A stretch of 64,000 nt of DNA, from positions 3,844,001 through 3,908,000 of the forward strand of contig NZ_CP059724.1 in NCBI RefSeq assembly GCF_022369515.1, read 5' to 3'. The DNA comes from Paenibacillus sp. 19GGS1-52. GTDB lineage: Bacteria > Bacillota > Bacilli > Paenibacillales > Paenibacillaceae. Both the position numbers and the translations under genes were made by a program. Below are positions 8,289 through 16,249 of the stretch, in pieces; position 1 is the first letter of the stretch, and each line of letters begins with the position of its first letter. Under the pieces are notes generated by a model that saw only the letters and a program-made list of their open reading frames with translations, did no database searches and was not told the DNA's origin.

Positions 8289-8599
8289 CCTTTAGCATTC
8301 ATAGTTTGTTCCACTCTAGTATATAGGCCCTCTGTAAAGCGTGGATTAACTGTTTGTATGGGATTTATCAATCGCAAAGGGGGAAGATTTGAACTCGCAC
8401 GAGTTGGTAATCCATCGATATGAATCAGATCCATTATCCCTACTGGAATTCCGAACAAGAGAATCTTGTACTTTAGTGATGATACAGTGCAACTTGTCTT
8501 CACAGCAGTTCTCCGAATCTCATTCTTTTATACACTTGGATCCCATTCTGCTATGATGAGAATAGAGGCTGTATTACTCAATTCCAGGAGGGACAAAGT
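8289..8599. other. intergenic region, no gene recognised
   Basis: A 311-base spacer between two divergent genes. A stretch near 8385-8420 superficially resembles a T-arm of a tRNA on the minus strand, but no cloverleaf can be built. The only open frame (minus, 8276-8503) shows no recognisable protein and lacks a good ribosome site. A promoter for the following gene should lie near 8540-8580. Confidence 0.5.
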
Positions 8600-9691
8600 A
8601 TGATTTTTGAAGCTCTTCCGTTTCCCCTGCTCACCCCTGATCCAGGTCAAATAATAGCGATGCAAGCTCTTAAAGGGAGCGAACATTCTTCCGTTTCATT
8701 GATTGCTTTGAATAAAAAAGGAGACCTGTGGAAGCTTGATCTGCATTTGGGACGTGCTGTTAAACTCCTGCATGTTGATATTCCCGATTTAAATACCGGA
8801 CATCCTGTGCAGATTATCGTCTCTCAGGATGAATGTTTTGTTGGAGTCTCTAATATATTCGGCCAGCATGCCGCTCTGTTTGACTTGCATCTGCTTAAAA
8901 AGATTATGAATCTTTCGCGTGACAACTATCATTATCAGACCTGCACGTTTCCACTGGCTTTCGCTGATTATAAAGGCCGAACTTTGCTAATCCATGGGAC
9001 CGAGTGGAATCGCCTAGATCTGCTTGATATACGATCTGGAACACAGATTACAACACGTCAGACTCCCTTATATGATGCATCTAGTGGACGTAGTGAACAT
9101 TACCTGGACTATTTCTTTGGTAAACTCCATGTATCCAAGGGAAACGAATGGATTGTAAACACGGGTTGGATCTGGCATCCTTATGGTGAACTCCGTTCGT
9201 GGAACCTTCCGGCTTGGGTCATGAACAGCTGGGAATCAGAAGATGGTTCTACTGTCCAAACTCCTTTGGATCCTCAGGAGGACTGGGATCAACCAGTAGT
9301 TTGGATCAACGAGCACACGATAGCCGTATGGGGAAGACGAGAAATCGGAATGTTAGAGGAGGAAGAATATACGACAGACAATCTTTCGTTCATGCTTGTA
9401 TTCATCGATGTACAGACGGGAGAGCGACTAAAGGTTTTTACCCAGATGCCAAGTTATAGCACGAAGTCTTCCATGGAAGAGGTCTTTTCTCATCCGCAGG
9501 GGAAAATGGCAGCTGTTGGGGAAATGATCATTCTATGGGACCCGGAAAGCGGTCTGAGTATTTGGAATATGGATACTGGTATTATGGAAACCTCTGAAAA
9601 AACAGTTTGCCCTGATTTTTTTCACAGTCATTCGGAATTATTTTTAGAAATTGATGAAACAGGACGTTTTTGGGGCCGCCGCTTGATATAA
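8600..9691 (+). CDS. hypothetical protein, beta-propeller-like
   Basis: A 363-aa protein with no signal peptide or membrane segment and no family I can name. It has repeated short beta-rich blocks with aromatic/aspartate turns (L-I-A-L-N-K-K-G-D-L-W-K-L-D; H-A-A-L-F-D-L-H; L-D-L-L-D-I-R-S-G-T; I-I-L-W-D-P-E-S-G-L-S-I-W-N-M-D-T-G). These are reminiscent of WD40 or quinoprotein-type propeller blades, probably five or more. The W-D-P-E-S-G and W-N-M-D-T-G pieces look most like WD blades. It could be an intracellular scaffold; no catalytic residues are evident. The start at 8600 has a clean GGAGG site (CAGGAGGGACAAAGT). It stands alone. Confidence 0.75.
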   Translation: MIFEALPFPLLTPDPGQIIAMQALKGSEHSSVSLIALNKKGDLWKLDLHLGRAVKLLHVDIPDLNTGHPVQIIVSQDECFVGVSNIFGQHAALFDLHLLKKIMNLSRDNYHYQTCTFPLAFADYKGRTLLIHGTEWNRLDLLDIRSGTQITTRQTPLYDASSGRSEHYLDYFFGKLHVSKGNEWIVNTGWIWHPYGELRSWNLPAWVMNSWESEDGSTVQTPLDPQEDWDQPVVWINEHTIAVWGRREIGMLEEEEYTTDNLSFMLVFIDVQTGERLKVFTQMPSYSTKSSMEEVFSHPQGKMAAVGEMIILWDPESGLSIWNMDTGIMETSEKTVCPDFFHSHSELFLEIDETGRFWGRRLI

Positions 9692-9843
9692 AAGAGATAT
9701 ATCCTGATTTTTTTTATTATACTTGTCTGTTTATGATATGTTTAGTATTATTCAAGTATATTTAGAGTGTGAATTCATGTTGTACATCCAGAATTGCGAC
9801 ATAGATGCTTATATTAAGATCAGGAGAAAAGGATGGATGAGAG

Positions 9844-10047
9844 ATGAAGATCAGTGCCAGAAATCAGTTCGAAGGTAAGGTTATTTCCATTGAAGAGGGA
9901 CAGGTTAATGCGAAGGTTGTTGTGGAAACTGCTGGTCAGACGTTAACCTCTATTATTTCTATGGAGGCATTACGCGATTTGGAGTTGAAAGAAGGCTCTA
10001 GCGTTACTGCTGTAATTAAGGCCTCTTCCGTTCTATTAATGGCGTAG
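9844..10047 (+). CDS. Mop-type molybdate/oxyanion-binding protein (TOBE domain)
   Basis: A 67-aa single TOBE/Mop domain: S-A-R-N-Q-F-E-G-K-V-I-S-I-E-E-G at the N-terminus, V-N-A-K-V-V-V-E in the second strand and L-E-L-K-E-G-S-S-V-T-A-V-I-K-A-S-S-V at the C-terminus. These match molbindin exactly in length and layout. Molbindins are hexameric cytoplasmic molybdate-storage or homeostasis proteins. No modABC or cofactor gene is adjacent, so the oxyanion is inferred from the family. It has its own upstream region and ends at a hairpin terminator. Confidence 0.85.
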   Translation: MKISARNQFEGKVISIEEGQVNAKVVVETAGQTLTSIISMEALRDLELKEGSSVTAVIKASSVLLMA

Positions 10048-10081
10048 CTAAGTAAAGACTAATCTTGATGTAAATGAAGAT

Positions 10082-10121
10082 GGACCTGATCACCGGGAAT
10101 GAACCGGGTCAGGTCCTTTTT
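10082..10121 (+). terminator. terminator of the Mop gene
   Basis: GGACCTGA ... TCAGGTCC with an inner CCGG/CCGG pair and a following TTTTT, 34 bases after the stop. Confidence 0.85.
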
Positions 10122-10131
10122 CCTGAATGAA

Positions 10132-11313
10132 TTAGGTTGTGATACTTATATCTTTTATATTTTCATAAAATGCCAAGGTTTCCTCCCAAGTCGGGAATGC
10201 GGCCTGAGCTATTTTATCACTGCCTCCACCTTTTCCATTAAACGCACCCAAATGTGCTTTGAAGAGCGCTCCACAGGAAAACTCAGTGCTGCCGTTATGT
10301 GCCAATACCAGCTTATTCTCTGCAGCCGTTGCTAACAGCACGAGGAAATCACTTGCTGCAACCAGCGAAGTGGCCAAGCTTTGCAGATCTTTAAGTGACT
10401 TATCCTCGAATACATGCGCAATGATATTTCCATCAGGGTTGGCTAACAGCTCAAGCGTTATATAATGTTCATTCTTTTCTTTAAGAGATGTTAGTTCGAT
10501 TTGCAGTGCTTTCTGTTCATTCTCCCACTTCTCAATCCGGTCGATAATCTCATCTTTACCCGTGTTGAATTTGGTGGACAGCACACTCAAAATCCTCAGG
10601 CTTTCATTAAATTCTTCCAGAGCGCGTGTTCCACATTTAAAATATAACCGGGTATTCCCCTTTTGCTTTTCTGTCTTCAGCAGCTTGATTATGCCAATTT
10701 CGCCTGTTGAGGACACATGGGTCCCTCCGCAAGCATTGTATTCCACCTCTTTGATTTCGACGATCCGAATATTCTCCGTCACCTTTGGTTGTTTAACAAG
10801 TGGTAGCGAAGCCAATTCTTCACCAGTAACCAAATAACTGACGATGCTGTGGTTCCGGTAAATCTGTCGGTTCACTTCATTTTCAATGGCTGACTGCTGC
10901 TCTGGAGCAAGCTCTGGCAGCTCAATATCGATCGTGCAATAATCAATACCTAAATGAAAGCTAACAGTCATGGCCTGCATAAGATCACGGCATACTGCCG
11001 AGAGCAGATGCTGGCCGCTATGCTGCTGCATGTGATCAAATCTTCTATTCCAGTCCAGCTGGCAATCTACTGTAGTCTCGTCGGGCAGACGAGCTAGCTT
11101 ATGTAATACCTCATTTCCTTCAGTGATTACGTCGAGCACCTGATTGCCCTGAATATATCCTGTGTCACACGGTTGTCCACCCCCGCCCGGATAAAAAGCG
11201 GACTCACTCAGGATGACATAAACTCCATCTTCCCTTTCAATCATACTACTGATCTCTGTCTTCCATTCACGTAGATAAGCGGAATTGTAATAGAGCTTGT
11301 TAGTCATGTTCAT
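10132..11313 (-). CDS. AlaX-type alanyl-tRNA editing protein with DHHA1 domain
   Basis: A 393-aa stand-alone editing factor related to the C-terminal half of alanyl-tRNA synthetase. It hydrolyses Ser-tRNA(Ala) or Gly-tRNA(Ala). The OB-like N-terminal part holds F-Y-P-G-G-G-G-Q-P; the editing core has zinc ligands in H-M-Q-Q-H-S-G-Q-H-L-L (~95-105) and C-G-G-T-H (~195). A coiled segment (~240-290) leads to a DHHA1/C-Ala domain with G-A-F-N-G-K-G-G-G-S (~355). Size and domains fit the long AlaX-L class, which also recognises tRNA(Ala) through C-Ala. No aminoacylation domain is present. Single-gene transcription unit; start ATG 11313 or the next ATG two codons on. Confidence 0.9.
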   Translation of the reverse strand: MNMTNKLYYNSAYLREWKTEISSMIEREDGVYVILSESAFYPGGGGQPCDTGYIQGNQVLDVITEGNEVLHKLARLPDETTVDCQLDWNRRFDHMQQHSGQHLLSAVCRDLMQAMTVSFHLGIDYCTIDIELPELAPEQQSAIENEVNRQIYRNHSIVSYLVTGEELASLPLVKQPKVTENIRIVEIKEVEYNACGGTHVSSTGEIGIIKLLKTEKQKGNTRLYFKCGTRALEEFNESLRILSVLSTKFNTGKDEIIDRIEKWENEQKALQIELTSLKEKNEHYITLELLANPDGNIIAHVFEDKSLKDLQSLATSLVAASDFLVLLATAAENKLVLAHNGSTEFSCGALFKAHLGAFNGKGGGSDKIAQAAFPTWEETLAFYENIKDISITT

Positions 11314-11420
11314 TTCCCTTCTGTTCCATCACGATATACATTATTTTGTAAGTATCGTATCCCATATTTGCTTGAGTATCAATAATTGATGCTCGAAAAA
11401 GGCCGCTACGGAGCGAAAAC

Positions 11421-11459
11421 GAGCCAGTCTCCGGATTATTGGAGACTGGCTCGTTTTTT
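11421..11459. terminator. hairpin terminator
   Basis: A perfect 12-bp inverted repeat, GAGCCAGTCTCC (11421-11432) with its complement at 11441-11452, then GTTTTTT on the plus strand and GTTTT on the minus strand. By position it ends the small minus-strand gene at 11481-11663. Confidence 0.8.
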
Positions 11460-11480
11460 AGCTGTTACAGTTTTGAATCT

Positions 11481-11663
11481 TTACTGATAAGAGTGTTCAT
11501 TTTCCTGATATTTCTCGTCACTTCTAATCATGTCTTTACGCAAGTCTTTCTTCTTCTGACCCATTTGCTGGGCCTGCTGACTGGTAACGGGTTCCTTCTC
11601 AAGATCCTTGACCGTATTAATTAAATTCTTATCCGGCTGTGGTGTATGCTCCAACTCGTACAT
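11481..11663 (-). CDS. small hydrophilic protein, unknown
   Basis: A ~57-60 aa, highly charged protein rich in Lys, Glu, Asp and Gln with no membrane segment and no recognised domain (T-S-Q-Q-A-Q-Q-M-G-Q-K-K-K-D in the middle). It resembles the many small acidic/basic Firmicute proteins without known function. The ribosome site AAGGAGG stands directly before ATG 11663, which is too close; TTG at 11654 lies 10 bases from it and may be the real start. It lies 77 bases downstream of the YebC-family gene in the same direction and could be its operon partner, with the terminator at 11421-11459 following. Confidence 0.6.
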   Translation of the reverse strand: MYELEHTPQPDKNLINTVKDLEKEPVTSQQAQQMGQKKKDLRKDMIRSDEKYQENEHSYQ

Positions 11664-11739
11664 TCCTCCTTAGTGAATAGCGATCTTTCACGTTATTGTG
11701 GCTATGCATTGAGCAGATTATACATTCTTTCATGAAACG

Positions 11740-12459
11740 TTATTCTTCGGAATCCACATTGTGGTAAACCTGCTGCACATCTTCTAAATCTTCTAGAGCA
11801 TCTATTAATTTTGCAAATTGAGCTTGGGTGTCCTCTGGAATCGTTATGTAATTCTGTGCAAGCATAGTAAGTTCAGCCACGGTAAAATCATTTATACCTG
11901 CATTCTTGAATACTTCCTGCACAGCGTGAAACTGATCGGGTTCAGCGTAAACGATGACTGTGTCATCCTCTTCCAGAACGTCGCGTACATCTACCTCAGC
12001 TTCAAACAACAACTCAATGACTTCATCTGAGGTTTTACCCACTAGACCAATAACTGCTGTAGGCTCAAACATATAGGATACCGACCCATTCACACCCATA
12101 TTTCCACCATTCTTTCCAAAAGCAGAGCGAACTGTGGAGGCGGTCCGGTTGACATTGTTGGTCAGTGCATCTACGATAAGCATTGCGCCGCTAGGCCCAA
12201 AACCTTCATATCGAAGCTCTTCAAAGCTCTCTTCTCCATTGCCTCGTGCCTTCTCCAGTGCGCGATCAATGATCGCTTTAGGAACATTGTAGGTTTTGGC
12301 ACGCTCCAGCACAACCTTCAAAGCACGATTCGCCTCGGGATCAGGCTCGCCCTTCTTTGCCGTTACATAAATTTCAACACCAAACTTGGCATATACACTA
12401 CTTGTTTTGGCATCTTGAGATGCTTTCTTTTCTTTAATATTATTCCACTTACGACCCAT
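11740..12459 (-). CDS. YebC/PmpR family protein (YeeI type)
   Basis: A 239-aa YebC-family protein of the second Firmicute type, whose N-terminus reads [14 protein letters not shown] rather than the M-A-G-H-S-K-W of YebC proper, matching B. subtilis YeeI. Conserved blocks: [30 protein letters not shown] and F-G-K-N-G-G-N-M-G (~125). The family was long listed as transcriptional regulators; recent work ties it to relief of ribosome stalling in translation. No regulator target is implied by the neighbours. It appears to be the first gene of a unit with the small protein downstream. Confidence 0.92.
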   Translation of the reverse strand: MGRKWNNIKEKKASQDAKTSSVYAKFGVEIYVTAKKGEPDPEANRALKVVLERAKTYNVPKAIIDRALEKARGNGEESFEELRYEGFGPSGAMLIVDALTNNVNRTASTVRSAFGKNGGNMGVNGSVSYMFEPTAVIGLVGKTSDEVIELLFEAEVDVRDVLEEDDTVIVYAEPDQFHAVQEVFKNAGINDFTVAELTMLAQNYITIPEDTQAQFAKLIDALEDLEDVQQVYHNVDSEE

Positions 12460-12567
12460 AATGTTCCGCTCACTTTCGCATTAGATATAAACAATCGTTA
12501 GTAATTATAACCTTGTTCAAGTTCTCGCGTCTAGAAGCACACCGTATCTATTTTCAAGCTGAACCAC

Positions 12568-12602
12568 AAAAAAAGATCACTCCTGATACTTAGGAGCAAT
12601 CC
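12568..12602 (-). terminator. terminator of the YxjG-like gene
   Basis: On the minus strand GATTGCTCCT ... AGGAGTGATC is followed by TTTTTTT, just 9 bases past the methyltransferase stop. Confidence 0.85.
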
Positions 12603-12610
12603 ATTTTGTG

Positions 12611-13726
12611 TTAAATCCATATCTCGTTAGCGGTTTCAATAATCAAGCGAATCTTATCCCACTGTTCTTCCTCGGTCAGCATGTTCCCTTCCTCCGTAGA
12701 AGCAAACCCGCATTGCGGGCTCAAACATAGCTTCTCGATGTCTACATACTGTGCCGCTTCTTCAATACGCATCGTAAGCAATTCTTTACTTTCGAGACCG
12801 CCATGCTTGGTGGTTACCAGTCCTAGTACGACGAACTGATCCCTAATGAACCGTAAGGGTTCAAAGTCTCCAGAGCGCTCATTATCGTATTCCAGGAAAA
12901 AAGCATCCACTTTAGCATTGGAGAACAACTCCTCAGCAATGGGTTCATAACCACCGGTAGCAAACCAGGTTGAACGAAAATTCCCCCGGCAAACATGCAG
13001 CGCAATCGTCATATCTTGAGGACGTTCGGCAATACTCTCATTAATTAAACGGACATAATCCTTAGCAAGCTGATCCGGATCAATTCCTCTGCTGCGAAGA
13101 TGGGCGCGATGCCTACCACTGCACAAGCTTCCCCAGGTTGTATCATCTAGCTGAAGATAGCGGCAGCCTACCGCATACAAAGCTTGAATTGCTGCACGGT
13201 AAACGGCAATAATATCCTGATAAAGAGTCTCCTGATCTGGATATACCTCATTACCGTTATAGTCCTCCACAAAGTGAAACAGGGCTGGGGAGGGAATTGT
13301 CATTTTCGGCGTTCGATCACCAGCCAACCTCAACAGGTCCGTAAATTGTCTAAGCATCGGATGATTGTCAAAAGAAATTTTGTCGACAATACGAAAGGTT
13401 TCTGCACGCTGATTGACTTCCGTCCGACCGCCTACAGGGTTCAAGTTAATCTTCTGCGTACCTTTAATACCCAGAAAAAAGTCGAGATGCCACCAGGAAC
13501 GGCGGAATTCACCATCGGTTACCCCCTGCAGGCCGAGTTCTTTTTCGATCTCCAGAAGATTGGTAATTTCAACGGTCTCCAGATCATATAATTGTCGGGC
13601 TGTAATTTCACCGTGATCATATTGCATACGGGCTGCCTTAATTTTGTCTGTGCGGAGGAAACTACCGACGATGTCGTAGCGAAAGGGTGGAGCACTTCTT
13701 CGGGTTCCAAGGACTGGACTAATCAT
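12611..13726 (-). CDS. cobalamin-independent methionine synthase II-type protein (YxjG-like)
   Basis: A 371-aa protein homologous to the C-terminal catalytic half of MetE, as in B. subtilis YxjG/YxjH. These use a folate or other methyl donor to methylate a homocysteine-type thiol. Visible: D-I-V-G-S-F-L-R near the start, L-Q-G-V-T-D-G-E-F-R-R (~66-76), Y-L-Q-L-D-D-T-T-W (~190), I-A-L-H-V-C-R-G-N (zinc His/Cys, ~242) and C-L-S-P-Q-C-G-F-A (~335, third zinc ligand). It begins 15 bases after a LysR-type gene, so the two are co-transcribed. No SAM riboswitch precedes it, unlike B. subtilis yxjG. The start has GGAGGAACGT. Confidence 0.88.
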   Translation of the reverse strand: MISPVLGTRRSAPPFRYDIVGSFLRTDKIKAARMQYDHGEITARQLYDLETVEITNLLEIEKELGLQGVTDGEFRRSWWHLDFFLGIKGTQKINLNPVGGRTEVNQRAETFRIVDKISFDNHPMLRQFTDLLRLAGDRTPKMTIPSPALFHFVEDYNGNEVYPDQETLYQDIIAVYRAAIQALYAVGCRYLQLDDTTWGSLCSGRHRAHLRSRGIDPDQLAKDYVRLINESIAERPQDMTIALHVCRGNFRSTWFATGGYEPIAEELFSNAKVDAFFLEYDNERSGDFEPLRFIRDQFVVLGLVTTKHGGLESKELLTMRIEEAAQYVDIEKLCLSPQCGFASTEEGNMLTEEEQWDKIRLIIETANEIWI

Positions 13727-13741
13727 ACGTTCCTCCTGCCG

Positions 13742-14674
13742 TTATAGTAAGAAATGATTTAAATCGAAACTGTTCCGAGAAACCAGGTCATTCAAAATCT
13801 CTACATAGGCAGAGGCAATCTCACTCGGTCTCCGGTCTTTAAGGGCGATCCAACCAACTGTAAATACTTCTGTGCTGTCAAAAGGAATCGTCTTCAGGTC
13901 ATCCCCATTTAAGTCGGATACCAAAATACCAGTACCTATCGTGTAACTATCCGTACCCATCAATAAATTGGTCAGGGTCGCTCGGTCATTGACTTTGATG
14001 TTCTTCTCAATTTGCACAAAGCTAAGCATCTCTTCCGAAAAGTGTAAAGAGTTGTTCTCTCCCTGTTCGAAGGTGACATAGGCATAAGGAAGAATATCAT
14101 AAATGGAAAGGCTCTCTCGATGCGCTAGAGGATGCCCACTTCTTATGTACACATGCGGATTGGTAATGAACAATGGTGTGAATTTAAGATTGCCATCGCT
14201 AAAAAGCTTGTTCATCAGCTTATAGTTACTCTCGTTGAGATACAGAACTCCCAGATCGCTGCGCAGAGTTCGCACGTCTTCAATGATCTCATAAGTCTGC
14301 GTTTCTCTAAGACCGAAATTAAATTCGGACAAATCACGTTGCTTCATCAGCTTAACAAAAGCATCGGTCACAAAGGCATAGTGCTGAGTGGACACGGAAA
14401 AATAGATCGGACTGCGTTTTTTTCCAGTATAACGGTTCTCCATCAAATCGGTCTGCTCAATAATCTGGCGGGCATAACCCAGAAACTCCATTCCCTCAAC
14501 AGAAATGCTGATTCCTCTGTTCGTCCGCTCAAATATCGTAATTCCAAATTCATTCTCAAGCTCTTTAATGGCATTGGACAGACTCGGTTGAGAAACAAAG
14601 AGCCTCTTTGCCGCCTCGTTCATGGAGCCGCTACTGGCAATTTCGATAGCGTAGCGGAGCTGCTGCAATGTCAA
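13742..14674 (-). CDS. LysR-family transcriptional regulator
   Basis: A ~310-aa LTTR. N-terminal HTH: T-L-Q-Q-L-R-Y-A-I-E-I-A-S-S-G-S-M-N-E-A-A-K-R-L-F-V-S-Q-P-S-L-S (given in part; residues 2-33), followed by the linker helix and a two-lobe effector domain with an unusually diverged sequence. Relatives begin M-T-L-Q-Q-L-R-Y, so I prefer TTG 14674 (AGAGGGGG 7 bases upstream) over ATG 14680. The regulator is upstream of, and co-oriented with, the methionine-synthase-like gene, an unusual non-divergent arrangement. A role in methionine or homocysteine control, like MetR/CmhR-type LTTRs, is an inference from this pairing. Confidence 0.87.
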   Translation of the reverse strand: MTLQQLRYAIEIASSGSMNEAAKRLFVSQPSLSNAIKELENEFGITIFERTNRGISISVEGMEFLGYARQIIEQTDLMENRYTGKKRSPIYFSVSTQHYAFVTDAFVKLMKQRDLSEFNFGLRETQTYEIIEDVRTLRSDLGVLYLNESNYKLMNKLFSDGNLKFTPLFITNPHVYIRSGHPLAHRESLSIYDILPYAYVTFEQGENNSLHFSEEMLSFVQIEKNIKVNDRATLTNLLMGTDSYTIGTGILVSDLNGDDLKTIPFDSTEVFTVGWIALKDRRPSEIASAYVEILNDLVSRNSFDLNHFLL

Positions 14675-14801
14675 TCCCATTCCCCCTCTTCCAAACCTGC
14701 TGTTCCAGCGTAAGTGGACACCAGTTCATACTTGGAGAATATCGTAGCATAGAATCACTTTTCATTCCAAGCAAATCAATCAGACTTGTTGAATAGTTGG
14801 C

Positions 14802-15908
14802 TTACTTCTTCCCTGCGTCAATGTTTGCAGGATCGAGACCTTCCCATATATTGGGGATATCGACCTGTTCAGGATGCTCAAATACCAAAAATGCTGTAGG
14901 CAGATACCGTTCACCGTATTGTGAAGAAGGTTTGTTAATAATTGTATTGTCTTTAACAAGCACGGTGGAAGAACCCCCGTCTAAATTTGCGGCAATCACA
15001 GCTCCATGTTTAAGCATTATTTGCTGCACATCATACAGGTTTGCGCCAATGCTGTAGCCAGGTTGTCTTCCATCAATAACAACAAATAGGATGGCTCCAT
15101 CCGCACGTTGGCCCATAGCCGTCCTTGGAGCAATTCCCCAGCCTTCGGCTGCATTTTTAATCAGTCCTTTACCGTTAACGATGATCCGTGGCTGAAAAGA
15201 AACGGCCTCTTGTATTCCCAACTTGCTAAGCTCTTCGAGAGTGTAGTTGCCAGCAAGCATTTTCCCTTGTTTGTCAATGCCTACAATCTGCGTGGAGTGA
15301 TCTCCGCTCAGTCCATTGTAGTATAGCTTTCCTTGGGAAATAACGACTCCAATGGGCTTAAAGCCGTTACCTTTCCAATTGGGATCAGCAAACCCGCCGC
15401 CGTTGACCCCGGCAATGGCACCTGTCCGCTCGACCATACTGGATACTTTTTCTCCGGCCCCCTGTTTGTTTGGGATCCCGAGTCGAACCTTCGTCGGATC
15501 ATTAACGGTCATCACGAACCCTTTATACCCACTGCCGGAGATATTCTCGATTTCAACAAGCGGCTTCGCTTGTTCCTCAGGAGTAACTTTTATGGAGTGG
15601 GTATCTTTTTCGTCACCCATATGTGCAAAGCGAGTATTATACTCCGTGACTCTACTCTTCAATTCCGCTTCACCGATAATATATTTAGCCAAATAGCGAT
15701 GCTGGGTCGTAATCAATGTATCAGCAATGATATAACGAAAACTTTGAGCTGAAGGTGAAAAATACAACCAGCCAGCTGCTGCAAATAGCAGGATTATGAA
15801 GAACAAAAATATTCGTGATAATGTGCGAAAGAATCCCCTTTTCTTGCGCTTGCGATTTGGTTTCTTCTTGCGTACAGTGGCACGCTGGGGTAATGATGGA
15901 GAGTTCAT
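14802..15908 (-). CDS. phosphodiester glycosidase (NAGPA-domain) membrane-anchored protein
   Basis: A 368-aa exported protein. A very basic N-terminus (residues 1-27, R-K-K-K-P-N-R-K-R-K-K-R) precedes one transmembrane helix (~28-50), leaving the rest outside. The C-terminal ~230 residues are a NAGPA domain: A-G-V-N-G-G-G-F (~165), P-R-T-A-M-G-Q, F-V-V-I-D-G-R-Q-P-G-Y-S and A-N-L-D-G-G-S-S (~320), the signature acid/Gly loops. The human homologue uncovers mannose-6-phosphate; bacterial members cleave phosphodiester-linked sugars in wall polymers or exopolysaccharide. It is a single-gene unit. Confidence 0.88.
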   Translation of the reverse strand: MNSPSLPQRATVRKKKPNRKRKKRGFFRTLSRIFLFFIILLFAAAGWLYFSPSAQSFRYIIADTLITTQHRYLAKYIIGEAELKSRVTEYNTRFAHMGDEKDTHSIKVTPEEQAKPLVEIENISGSGYKGFVMTVNDPTKVRLGIPNKQGAGEKVSSMVERTGAIAGVNGGGFADPNWKGNGFKPIGVVISQGKLYYNGLSGDHSTQIVGIDKQGKMLAGNYTLEELSKLGIQEAVSFQPRIIVNGKGLIKNAAEGWGIAPRTAMGQRADGAILFVVIDGRQPGYSIGANLYDVQQIMLKHGAVIAANLDGGSSTVLVKDNTIINKPSSQYGERYLPTAFLVFEHPEQVDIPNIWEGLDPANIDAGKK

Positions 15909-16249
15909 TTCTTTGGTTCCTCCCTGAATCTTACCGTCAAATTAAAAAGAGTATAACTCTATCTTTTTTATAATAGTCGAAAAACAGAAATGAAAGGTAT
16001 CATTTTATTCAACTCTACAACTTGGGGAAACGAGATATTTGATCTGCACCATTACAGCTAAGAACGTTAAGGCTATCGTGAAAAGGCTCACCACGAATGC
16101 TAAGGTAGTGGGACCGTATTTTTTTATATTAGTGGACGAGGGCAATATGGCAATCGCTTGCTGAGATGCTATTAACACAATAAGGAGGCACTCCATAAGT
16201 CATAAATGGCTTTGGGGTACCTCCTTGTTATTAAGCGGTTCAGCAAAGT
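15909..16249. other. intergenic region with hairpin
   Basis: A 341-base gap. Its main element is a hairpin at 16182-16226: AAGGAGGCACTCC against GGGGTACCTCCTT (11 of 13 paired, 19-base loop). On the minus strand it lies 24 bases past the TPM gene stop and is a likely terminator. A 63-codon minus frame (16005-16196) encodes one hydrophobic helix but starts inside this hairpin without a ribosome site, so I do not call it. Confidence 0.5.

Noticed and set aside
8276..8503. T-arm-like sequence (minus strand, GTTCAAATC near 8384-8396) and a short reading frame
   Set aside because: No acceptor or D-arm can be paired to form a cloverleaf, and the frame has no ribosome site or family resemblance; treated as plain intergenic sequence.
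16005..16196. Minus-strand 63-codon frame with one hydrophobic helix
   Set aside because: It starts inside the hairpin after the TPM gene and has no ribosome site; too weak to call.
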